From Flavobacterium panacagri (GTDB lineage Bacteria; Bacteroidota; Bacteroidia; Flavobacteriales; Flavobacteriaceae): DNA of 64,000 nt. The stretch's first letter is position 1. Each line of letters starts with the position of its first letter. This document shows, in pieces, positions 53,826 to 61,294 of this stretch. A program made the translations under genes and the position numbers. Location of the stretch: positions 5,642,001 to 5,706,000 of the forward strand of contig NZ_CP119766.1 of the NCBI RefSeq assembly GCF_030378165.1. The letters are read 5' to 3'. The notes beneath the pieces are model-generated. The model had not been told where the DNA came from. It searched no databases and saw nothing but the letters and a program-made list of their open reading frames with translations.

Positions 53826-55298
53826 CTAATCTAACTTAAACCAATCTTTTACTTCATTTGTTATGGAATCTTTTATTTTAGGATTTTCAAATTCATTAGT
53901 GACAGAATTATATTCATAATCTTTCTGCCATTTTTTATAATTAGAAGCTACTTTCTCAATCGCATCACAGATATAAAAAAGCTCTTCATTCGTCGTAATA
54001 GGATGCAAGGATAAACGAACCCAACCCGGTTTATTTGTTTGGTTTCTCTCTAATAATTCATTCGTAATTTCTGCCGATTTCTTTTCATTGATATTGAACA
54101 GATAATGTGCATAAGTACTCGCGCAAGACCAGCCACCGCGAACCTGAATTCCGAAACGGTCATTCAACAATCTTACAATCAAATTGTAATGAATATCTTC
54201 AATCACAAAAGAAACACAGCCAATTCTTTCAGTCGTTAAGTCTCCTAAAATCGACAAACCTTTTATCTTTTGAAGTCTCGAAAAACAAAGATCCAACAGT
54301 TCTTTTTCTCTTTTTTTGATGTTAGAGACCCCCATCTGCTCTTTTAATTCTAAAGCCAATGCCGCTCTAATAACTTGCAGAAAACCTGGAGTTCCTCCGT
54401 CTTCGCGAACTTCAATCACATCGCTGTAACAATATTTCCCTAACGGATTAGTCCATTTTACATTTCCGCCGCCCGGATTATCTGGAAATTCAGATTGGTA
54501 TAATTTTTCATTAAACACCAAAACTCCTGTAGTTCCGGGACCACCTAAGAATTTATGAGGCGAAAAGAAAATAGCATCTAATTGCTGTTCTGGATCTTTT
54601 GGATGCATATCGATTTTGACATAAGGTGCAGAAGCTGCAAAATCAACAAAACAAAGTCCGCCGTTTTGATGCATGATTTTCGCCAGTTCATGATAAGGTG
54701 TAATGATTCCTGTCACATTGGAGCAAGCTGTAAACGAACCTATTTTTAGACTTCTATCTGCATATTTTTTAATTTCTTCAGACAACACTTTTGGATCAAC
54801 CAAATTGTTTTCGTCAGGTGGCAAAATTACCACTTCAGCATTGGTTTCATACCACGGAACTTGATTGGAATGATGTTCCATGTGTGTGATGAAAACTACA
54901 GGTCTATCTTTTTCATAAGCAGTTCTCAAACCCATAATACGCTGTAATTTTGATAACGCGGCGGTCATTCCAGTTCCAGTTGTTACCAAAACATCAGATG
55001 CATTGGCATTTACCGATTTTTTAATAATCTCTCTCGCATGTTGATACGCATAAGTGGAAGCTTTTCCGGTCTGACTGGAAAATGAATGTGTATTGGCAAT
55101 CATTGGACCCATTTTGTTGAGCATAATATCCTCTATCGGAACATATAATCTTCCGCTGGCAACCCAGTCGGCATAAACTAGATTTTGTTCTCCATAAACC
55201 GATTCAAAAGTATGATCGATTCCTACTGTATTTTCTCTAAATTTAGAGAAGTAACACTCTAACTCAATTGGTTCTTTTGTTGTCTCAATAGCATTCAT
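53826..55298 (-). CDS. Class-V aminotransferase-fold PLP enzyme (cysteine desulfurase / selenocysteine lyase-like)
   Basis: A 490-residue PLP enzyme of the class-V fold. Clear segments are NTHSFSSQTGKA near the N-terminus, THMEHHSNQVPWYE, VDFAASAPY (the PLP Asp) and the Schiff-base lysine in SPHKFLGGPGTTG. At about 490 residues it is longer than SufS or NifS (about 400). The substrate is probably sulfur-containing, but the length and N-terminus differ from standard desulfurases. It follows the TlpA-type gene, downstream of a SAM riboswitch, which supports a role in sulfur metabolism. Confidence 0.82.
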   Translation of the reverse strand: MNAIETTKEPIELECYFSKFRENTVGIDHTFESVYGEQNLVYADWVASGRLYVPIEDIMLNKMGPMIANTHSFSSQTGKASTYAYQHAREIIKKSVNANASDVLVTTGTGMTAALSKLQRIMGLRTAYEKDRPVVFITHMEHHSNQVPWYETNAEVVILPPDENNLVDPKVLSEEIKKYADRSLKIGSFTACSNVTGIITPYHELAKIMHQNGGLCFVDFAASAPYVKIDMHPKDPEQQLDAIFFSPHKFLGGPGTTGVLVFNEKLYQSEFPDNPGGGNVKWTNPLGKYCYSDVIEVREDGGTPGFLQVIRAALALELKEQMGVSNIKKREKELLDLCFSRLQKIKGLSILGDLTTERIGCVSFVIEDIHYNLIVRLLNDRFGIQVRGGWSCASTYAHYLFNINEKKSAEITNELLERNQTNKPGWVRLSLHPITTNEELFYICDAIEKVASNYKKWQKDYEYNSVTNEFENPKIKDSITNEVKDWFKLD

Positions 55299-55350
55299 TT
55301 CCTTATCATTTTTAATTTAATAATATAATATTTTTTGCAAACTTTCTATC

Positions 55351-55465
55351 AATCTTGTCATTCTGACGAAGGAAGAATCTTCGTCCTCTATTCTACAAAG
55401 ATTGGTTCTTCCCTTTGAGGAGCTACTTACGAAGATCCTTCGCCTTCGCTCAGGATGACAAGATT
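55351..55465. repeat. REP-like palindromic element (CTTGTCATTCTGACGAAGGA type)
   Basis: AATCTTGTCATTCTGA and the reverse complement of TCAGGATGACAAGATT differ at one base. Between them are CGAAGGAAGAATCTTCG-like hairpins. It is a common type of interspersed repeat in Bacteroidota, lying here between the TlpA-type and aminotransferase genes. Confidence 0.6.
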
Positions 55466-55479
55466 GTGTGGATCTATAC

Positions 55480-56469
55480 TTAAATCTTTTTATCTAAAAG
55501 CGATTTCAACGTCGACTGTAATTCTTCTCCCTGAAGATTTTTAGCCACAATTACTCCGTTAGAATCGACCAAATAATTGCCTGGAATGGCTCTGATTCCG
55601 TATAATTTGGCTACTGCACTATTCCAGAAAAGCAAATCTGAAACATGCAACCAAGTCAAATTATCATCCTGAATTCCTTTGATCCAATTTTCTTTTTTTT
55701 TATCCAAAGAGATTCCAACAATGTTGAATCCTTTATCATGAAATTCTTTATAAGCCTTTACAATATTTGGATTTTCTCTTCGGCAAGGGCCGCACCATGA
55801 AGCCCAAAAATCGACCAAAGTGTAACCTTTTAAATTTTCATAAAAACGAATTGGCTTTCCATTGGGATCGTTGGCTGTAAAATCAGGTGCTTTTTTTCCA
55901 ACTGCTAATCCGTCTAAAACAAGAGCTAAATCTTTTAATTCTTTAACATAAGTAGTAGATTGAAGACTTTTATCCAGCAAAACAATATTTTCTCTGATTT
56001 GTTCTGGCGACAATCTATAAGACCAGTTTCTGTACAACACATAAGCCGAAACTATTGATTTAGGATTCTCTGTAATGAATTTGCTGATCTCTACATCTTT
56101 CGATTTTTTATAAGTCTCAAATAAATCCTGAGAAACAGAACCTTCTACAACCGAACTACTGTAATATTTCTTCGGATTTAATTTTACTGTAATTGGTCCT
56201 TTTTCAAGAAAAACATACAGTGGACTACTTTCTGTGTTTACACTTAAACCATATAATTCGGGCGTTTTTACTTTAGTTTTAAAACTAAAACTGCCATCTT
56301 TTACTTTTACCGAATCAATTGTGGTAAACATTTTATTGTGGAATTTTTGCAGATAAACATATTGCGCCACAGTATCGACAACAGTTCCTTTTAATTGTAA
56401 ATTACTTTCCTGCGCCTGAGTTTGAAGAGCTCCAAAAAACAGAGTGAAACCTAGAATTATTTTTTTCAT
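55480..56469 (-). CDS. TlpA-type exported thioredoxin with DUF4369-like N-terminal domain
   Basis: A 329-residue protein with a signal peptide (about residues 1-19, ending TQAQ) and an N-terminal beta-rich domain (about 23-115, DUF4369-like). The C-terminal thioredoxin domain (about 190-325) has VDFWASWCGPCRRENP, holding the CxxC redox pair. It is periplasmic. Proteins of this kind reduce disulfides or help in cytochrome or outer-membrane protein assembly. It is the first large gene after a SAM-I riboswitch and is followed by the class-V PLP enzyme. Confidence 0.9.
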   Translation of the reverse strand: MKKIILGFTLFFGALQTQAQESNLQLKGTVVDTVAQYVYLQKFHNKMFTTIDSVKVKDGSFSFKTKVKTPELYGLSVNTESSPLYVFLEKGPITVKLNPKKYYSSSVVEGSVSQDLFETYKKSKDVEISKFITENPKSIVSAYVLYRNWSYRLSPEQIRENIVLLDKSLQSTTYVKELKDLALVLDGLAVGKKAPDFTANDPNGKPIRFYENLKGYTLVDFWASWCGPCRRENPNIVKAYKEFHDKGFNIVGISLDKKKENWIKGIQDDNLTWLHVSDLLFWNSAVAKLYGIRAIPGNYLVDSNGVIVAKNLQGEELQSTLKSLLDKKI

Positions 56470-56568
56470 TTTATTTTGATTTTTAGTTTAAGATTGGACA
56501 AAAGAATTCCTGAGACCTATTTTAAAATGGTCTTTAGAAAATGTTGTTTAAAAATTATTGAGAGAATT

Positions 56569-56664
56569 TTACTTGCTGCGCATTCGAAAAAAGGCAAGAC
56601 TATTTTGTTCGAACATTACGTTCAAAAGTTCGTAACCAGCGTATAAAGTTGAATCTGTTTTCAT
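56569..56664 (-). CDS. 31-codon ORF immediately downstream of the SAM riboswitch
   Basis: From ATG (56664-56662) to TAA (56571-56569), encoding MKTDSTLYAGYELLNVMFEQ followed by 11 more residues ending FRMRSK. It starts 58 bases after the riboswitch and precedes the TlpA-type gene by about 100 bases. It has a balanced composition with no signal peptide or membrane helix. No family is recognised. It may be a leader peptide, a small protein or a chance ORF. Confidence 0.4.
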   Translation of the reverse strand: MKTDSTLYAGYELLNVMFEQNSLAFFRMRSK

Positions 56665-56722
56665 TTTAAAAAATAAAAAGTTTTACAAAGATGATCTTAT
56701 TCAGATTTTGAGGAAATCTTTT

Positions 56723-56819
56723 CTTATCTGTCCCGCAAAGCGGGAAGGATTTAGCACCTTATTCGGCAACAGGTTGCTAAGACGTCAATGGGCCTATTCC
56801 CTCAGTCTTTCTGGATAAG
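56723..56819 (-). ncRNA. SAM-I (S-box) riboswitch
   Basis: Read on the minus strand, the element begins CTTATCCAGAAAGACTGAGG and continues through AATAGGCCCATTGACGTCTT and AGCAACCTG to GGTGCTAAATCC, and it closes P1 with GACAGATAAG (CTTATC pairs with GATAAG). These are the conserved S-box segments (AGAGxxxGAGGGA, GCCCxxTGA, CAACC, GGTGCTAAxTCC), with AAAGACTGAGG slightly changed from the usual AGAGxxGGAGG. It should repress the downstream genes when SAM is plentiful. Confidence 0.92.
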
Positions 56820-56963
56820 TATCATTCAGAACTTTTCTGTGATACAAATATATACATTAATTCTATCAAATTAGTAGTGTTTAATAATATTTTTTCAAAA
56901 AACTTTTAAAAATTATCTAAACACAATAAAAACAATACTTTAGAAACTAAATTTTTATAGCAT

Positions 56964-56996
56964 AAAAAAACTCATTCCGTTTTTTGAAATGAGTTT
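56964..56996 (-). terminator. Terminator after the small lipoprotein gene
   Basis: Stem AAAACTCATT / AATGAGTTTT, with T residues following on the minus strand, 24 bases past the stop at 57020. It separates the lipoprotein gene from the SAM-controlled unit. Confidence 0.85.
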
Positions 56997-57019
56997 TGAG
57001 CATGCCTTGGCAATAAATA

Positions 57020-57382
57020 TTATTTGTTTTTTCTTTTTTTTGCACTTTCTGTCTGCAGTTTTATACTGTCTTTCTGTATTCCTTTTGAAGGCGTATAAGT
57101 AGAACCATCAGTCACACTTTCTCCTGGTCCTGTTCCTGTGCCAGTTGTACTTTCAACTCCTTCTTTCTTCATATCCGTAATTTGAATACTCTTTGCCGCT
57201 GGTGATGTACCGCCCGAACTAGTACCAGAAACTTCTGTTGTATCTTTTGTTGTTTGCACCGTATCAACAGGGACAGAATTTGTATCTATTTTATCACTAT
57301 AACCATCATTTTTTTTACAAGAAGAAAATAATCCGACCATAATTACCAAAAACAAGGCTTTCCATTTCAATAAAGCTTTCAT
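57020..57382 (-). CDS. Small Thr/Ser-rich lipoprotein, unknown function
   Basis: A 120-residue protein with a lipoprotein signal (VGLFSSC; Cys near residue 22) followed by a low-complexity Thr/Ser/Gly-rich region (TTEVSGTSSGGTSPAAKS, TGTGTGPG) and a basic C-terminus (AKKRKNK). The composition suggests an extended, exposed surface or periplasmic tail. No domain is recognised. It has its own terminator. Confidence 0.6.
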   Translation of the reverse strand: MKALLKWKALFLVIMVGLFSSCKKNDGYSDKIDTNSVPVDTVQTTKDTTEVSGTSSGGTSPAAKSIQITDMKKEGVESTTGTGTGPGESVTDGSTYTPSKGIQKDSIKLQTESAKKRKNK

Positions 57383-57817
57383 AATAAATGTTTTAAATAT
57401 TTATAAATGCTAAGTAACTACTTATAAAACGGCTTATTTTACAGTATTTCTGATAAATTTTATATAACAGCAATTGATTTATTTTTCACTTCGATCCTCA
57501 TTCCATAGGAATGTTTCATCGGTAAAAAAATAAAGACCTCCCAAATTAACGTTCCGTAGGAACGTCTCATGCGTTAGATTATTAAAAAATGCTGTCTAAA
57601 TGAAACGTTCCTACGGAACGTAATTACGGACGGCAATATAATTTTTCTACCGATGAAATGTTCCTATGGAACAATGAAAATTATAACTAAAATAGGTAAT
57701 GCTAGACCAATAAAACTTTATACCGATGAAATGTTCCTACAAGACATTGAAATTTATAACGCAAATAGGGGCTGTCTTAAAACTAAAATACAGCCCTATT
57801 CTAACTAATAAAGTAAT
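57383..57817. other. Non-coding region with nested palindromic repeats
   Basis: 435 bases between the small lipoprotein and the TonB receptor. It has no gene and is dominated by five related repeat units (57500-57746), listed separately. Confidence 0.7.
57500..57746. repeat. Cluster of five GTTCCTACGGAAC-type palindromes
   Basis: Units at 57500-57524, 57548-57570, 57600-57621, 57648-57672 and 57721-57746. The first two run in the opposite direction to the last three. Each has a core such as GTTCCTAyGGAAC, and most have a flanking ATGAAA or TACCGATGAAA. The outer units, and separately the inner pair, can pair into nested hairpins. Confidence 0.8.
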
Positions 57818-59680
57818 TTAAAATGTAACTAATTTCACTCCTAAAGTAAACCATCTCGAAGGCAGAGGCACTGCTCCTACTTCATAATAAGTCGCATTGA
57901 ATATATTCTGTGCATCTAAAAAGATGGTGAATTTATTGACTGACTGACTTACTCTAAAATCATTTATCCAATAAGATGGCCCAGTGATTCTTTCGTTAAA
58001 GCGAGTTGCAAACAAAACAGAGAAATTCTTAAACTGATAATCTATTGTATTAGTGATTTGATGTTTTAAAGATGAAATAAGATATTTTGAGTAGATTTCT
58101 GTACGGGAACTTTTAAACTCAGAATCCAAATAAGTGTAGGCTAAAAGAATGTTCAATCTAGAATCTTTAGAAAAATCAAATCGGTAAGTCCCACGTAAAT
58201 TGATTCCGTTTGTGTTTAAATCTCCTGTGTTCTGACTTTGCCATGGCTGTGTCGTTAGATTACGCATCCAGTCGATGTAATTATCAATTTTTCTGTAGAA
58301 ATAATTCGCATTCAAACTCAATGCTTTTTTGTTGTATTTGAAACCAATTTCACTTTGAAAAGCATTTTCTGAATCTAAATCAGTATTTCCAATATTTCCT
58401 GTTTGTTTCAAATATAAATCTGTAAATGATGGAATTCTTTGGCTTGTTCCTACATTACCAATAATTTTAAAGGCATCTGTAATCGCATAACTAGCATCGA
58501 TTCCCGGATAAATCTGCCATTTGTAATCTGAATTGTAATTTAAATAGGTTCCGATATTTACATCGAATTTCTCCGTAAAACTCGTTCTGTATTCGGCATA
58601 TACACCTACATTTTCGCGATCGTGATCTCCAATATTAGAAGAATGAATGTTTTCATTTCTAAATTCTGCTCCAAAACCAATTTCTCCTTTAGATAATTTC
58701 ACTGTAGAGTTTAATTCACCCGCAATCGAATTGGTATAATGCTGGCTTCTTCCAACAGCTAAATTTGAGTTTCCTAAATAACGATAATCATCATAGTTAT
58801 AACGATAGGTTACTCTTGGCATAATTTTCCAGTTTTCTGTAATAGCATGTTTCGACTGAATGTTGGCAAAAGTAGTCTGTACAATTTCAGTAGAATTGAT
58901 ATCGCCTGGCGCAGCGTAGAATCCGTTGGCACCAAAACCATTATTGATGTAACCCGCAGATCCTAAAATTTCATTAGAATCATTGATCTGCACATTTCCC
59001 TGATAGAAAATTTTATTGTTTTCGAATGCCGTATTGTAACGGTAACCATTGCTTTTATCGTGAGAAGCAAAAATTAAATGCTGTTGTTTTTCTTTACCTA
59101 AAACAGCTCCTGCCTGAACTCCTGTTCCGTAAAAAGTATCTCCCGTATCTCGAGTATCTTTTTCAAAATTTGAACCTGCATAAGTGCTTACTAAAAATCC
59201 AGAATCCGTTGGTTTTTTAGTGATAATATTAATCGCTCCGGTTAAACTGTTGATTCCGTAAATTCTTGCGGCCGGTCCACGAACTACCTCAATTCTTTCG
59301 ATAACTTCGACCGGAAGAGACAAATTCAGCATATTGTGAGCCGTTTGAGAGTCAATTACTTTAGCTCCGTTTAATAAAACAACGGTCTGTTCAAAACTGC
59401 CGCCGTCAACACTAATGTCTGCCTGAGTTCCAAATGGCCCTCTTTGTCTGATATCAACTCCATTGGCATATTGTAATACTTCCTGAAGTGTTCTTCCCGG
59501 AAGTTTCTTTATAGTTTCACTGCTAATCACATAAACATTTCTGTTTTGCTTAGAAATAGGTGTATTAAAACGGTTTTCATTAATGATTACCTCGTTCATT
59601 TCATTGATGGAATCCTTTTTGGTCTGTGCATAAATGTTAGAACAAATTACTGCCAAAGCAGCAAAGTAGATTTTTTTCAT
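57818..59680 (-). CDS. TonB-dependent outer-membrane receptor (BtuB/siderophore-type)
   Basis: A 620-residue receptor without a carboxypeptidase-like domain. It has a signal peptide (about residues 1-18, ending NIYAQ), a plug with VISSETIKKLPGRTLQEVLQYANGVDIRQRGPFGTQADISVDGG, IEVVRGPAARIYGINSLTGAINIITKKP, and a barrel to the C-terminus (WFTLGVKLVTF). The plug resembles those of cobalamin, siderophore or small-cofactor receptors more than SusC. It is divergent from a MocR-type regulator, with 66 bp and one shared promoter region, which suggests regulated uptake of a specific small molecule. Confidence 0.9.
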   Translation of the reverse strand: MKKIYFAALAVICSNIYAQTKKDSINEMNEVIINENRFNTPISKQNRNVYVISSETIKKLPGRTLQEVLQYANGVDIRQRGPFGTQADISVDGGSFEQTVVLLNGAKVIDSQTAHNMLNLSLPVEVIERIEVVRGPAARIYGINSLTGAINIITKKPTDSGFLVSTYAGSNFEKDTRDTGDTFYGTGVQAGAVLGKEKQQHLIFASHDKSNGYRYNTAFENNKIFYQGNVQINDSNEILGSAGYINNGFGANGFYAAPGDINSTEIVQTTFANIQSKHAITENWKIMPRVTYRYNYDDYRYLGNSNLAVGRSQHYTNSIAGELNSTVKLSKGEIGFGAEFRNENIHSSNIGDHDRENVGVYAEYRTSFTEKFDVNIGTYLNYNSDYKWQIYPGIDASYAITDAFKIIGNVGTSQRIPSFTDLYLKQTGNIGNTDLDSENAFQSEIGFKYNKKALSLNANYFYRKIDNYIDWMRNLTTQPWQSQNTGDLNTNGINLRGTYRFDFSKDSRLNILLAYTYLDSEFKSSRTEIYSKYLISSLKHQITNTIDYQFKNFSVLFATRFNERITGPSYWINDFRVSQSVNKFTIFLDAQNIFNATYYEVGAVPLPSRWFTLGVKLVTF

Positions 59681-59698
59681 TTGGTTAATTTTTTTTGG

Positions 59699-59735
59699 CA
59701 AAAGTAGTATCTTGCCGTACTAATCAAGTATGCCA
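59699..59735. promoter_or_regulatory. Promoter and operator-like repeat shared by the TonB receptor and MocR genes
   Basis: On the minus strand, TTG (59727-59725) and TACTTTTG (59706-59699) are 18 bases apart, an exact Bacteroidota promoter for the receptor gene. An imperfect inverted repeat TGCCGTACT-AATCA-AGTATGCCA overlaps the -33 element, where the MocR protein could act. Confidence 0.6.
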
Positions 59736-59746
59736 GTTTTATAATT

Positions 59747-61234
59747 ATGAGTAGTCCGGTTGAAATTCCTTTTAAAAGCTTTATTCAGCTTAAGCCTGAA
59801 GAAAATACAGCTCTCTATCTTCAGATTGTTTTTGAGTTTATAAAAGCAATTCAGACTGGTTTTCTTCCTGAAGGAACAAAACTTCCCGGAACGCGTATTC
59901 TCTGCAAAGTTCTAGCAGTAAACCGAAATACATTGATTAAAGCTTTTCAAGATTTAGAATCGCAGGGATGGATTGAAACGCTTCCCAATAAAGGAACTTT
60001 TATCTTATCGCAGCAAAAAAACAAAGCTGAATTTACAACTTTAAAAGAACAAAATCAATCACAATTTGATATAGGATTTCCTTTTCAGCGTTCTACTATT
60101 CTGGAAAATCCGATAGAAATCAGTAATCTTCCCTATCAATTTAATGATGGAATGACCGATTTAAGATTGGTGCAAACTGATGTTTTGGCGCGATTATATG
60201 TTTCAAAATTAAAAAGACATAAAACCACCAAAACCTACGAACAAATACAGCTTCGATCACACTCTAATTTTAAAACACAGTTTTCGAATTATCTGAATCT
60301 TACCAGAGGAATTCGCATTTCGACTTCTAATCTTTTGACGACAAGCAGTCACGAAATTGGGTTATATCTCGTTACAAAAGTGCTCATCAATCCGGGAGAC
60401 AAAGTGGTTGTGGCTTCTCCAGGTTATTATATGTCCAATATGACATTAACCAATACGGGAGCACAGATTATTTCGATTCCCGTAAATGAAGACGGAATCG
60501 ATACCAAACGGTTGAAAGAAATCTGCGAAACATCTCAGATTCGAATGCTTTATCTAACTTCCAATTATCATTATCCAACCACAATTTTGCTTAGCGCTAA
60601 AAAGAGAATTGAAGTTTTGGAATTAGCCAACCAATACGGATTTGTTATTCTGGAAGATGATTATGATTTTGATTTCCACTATGATAATAATCCTGTTCTG
60701 CCTTTAGCTGCCTTTGATTCTAACCAACGTGTCGTTTACATTGGTTCTTTTGGCAAATCACTGCCATCTGGATTTAGTTACGGATTTGTCGCCGCTCCGG
60801 CTGAGTTTATCAAAGAACTCGAAAAACATCAAAACATTCTAGAACCTAGTATTGATGTCATGAAAGAACAGGTTTTAACGGAATGGATTTCTGAAGGTGA
60901 AGCACATCGGCTTTCGAAAAAAAATAAAAAAATCTACAAAGAGCGAAGAGATTGTTTCGTTTCATTGCTGAACGAAAATTTAAAAGGTAAAATTAAATTT
61001 AAAGTTCCACCGAGAGGATTAGCGATTTGGGTGGAATGGCTGGATGATTTTAATTTGATTAAATTTCAAAAGGAATGTGCTGCAAATAAGCTGTTTTTGC
61101 CCAAAACCATTTTATATCAGACAAAAGATTTAACAGCTACTCGTTTAGGATTTGGTCATTTAGAAAAAGAAGAAATGGAAAAAGCAATTTCTATTTTAAG
61201 TAAAAGCCTCCAAACTATCCTTTCGACAGATTAA
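59747..61234 (+). CDS. MocR-family regulator (GntR winged helix plus PLP aminotransferase-fold domain)
   Basis: A 495-residue protein with an N-terminal GntR-type winged helix (about residues 18-90; AIQTGFLPEGTKLPGTRILCKVLAVNRNTLIKAFQDLESQGWIE) joined to a type-I aminotransferase domain (about 130-490). The domain has the PLP-binding Asp in VILEDDYDFDFHY and the Schiff-base Lys in YIGSFGKSLPSG. Family members sense PLP, GABA, ectoine or related amines and control a neighbouring gene. The divergent TonB receptor is the obvious candidate target. Confidence 0.92.
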   Translation: MSSPVEIPFKSFIQLKPEENTALYLQIVFEFIKAIQTGFLPEGTKLPGTRILCKVLAVNRNTLIKAFQDLESQGWIETLPNKGTFILSQQKNKAEFTTLKEQNQSQFDIGFPFQRSTILENPIEISNLPYQFNDGMTDLRLVQTDVLARLYVSKLKRHKTTKTYEQIQLRSHSNFKTQFSNYLNLTRGIRISTSNLLTTSSHEIGLYLVTKVLINPGDKVVVASPGYYMSNMTLTNTGAQIISIPVNEDGIDTKRLKEICETSQIRMLYLTSNYHYPTTILLSAKKRIEVLELANQYGFVILEDDYDFDFHYDNNPVLPLAAFDSNQRVVYIGSFGKSLPSGFSYGFVAAPAEFIKELEKHQNILEPSIDVMKEQVLTEWISEGEAHRLSKKNKKIYKERRDCFVSLLNENLKGKIKFKVPPRGLAIWVEWLDDFNLIKFQKECAANKLFLPKTILYQTKDLTATRLGFGHLEKEEMEKAISILSKSLQTILSTD

Positions 61235-61277
61235 AAAAAGCATCAAAATCCCCTGTCAGAAGGACTTTGATACTTTT
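61233..61277. terminator. Bidirectional terminator between MocR and sulfatase genes
   Basis: AAAAAAAGCATCAAAATCC and GGACTTTGATACTTTT form an imperfect stem with A and T tracts at the two ends, between the convergent stops. Confidence 0.7.
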
Positions 61278-61294
61278 GGTTAAATAATTATATT

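Noticed and set aside
57500..57746. CRISPR-like array
   Set aside because: Repeat units differ in sequence and direction, and the intervals are uneven; it is a group of palindromes, with no cas genes.
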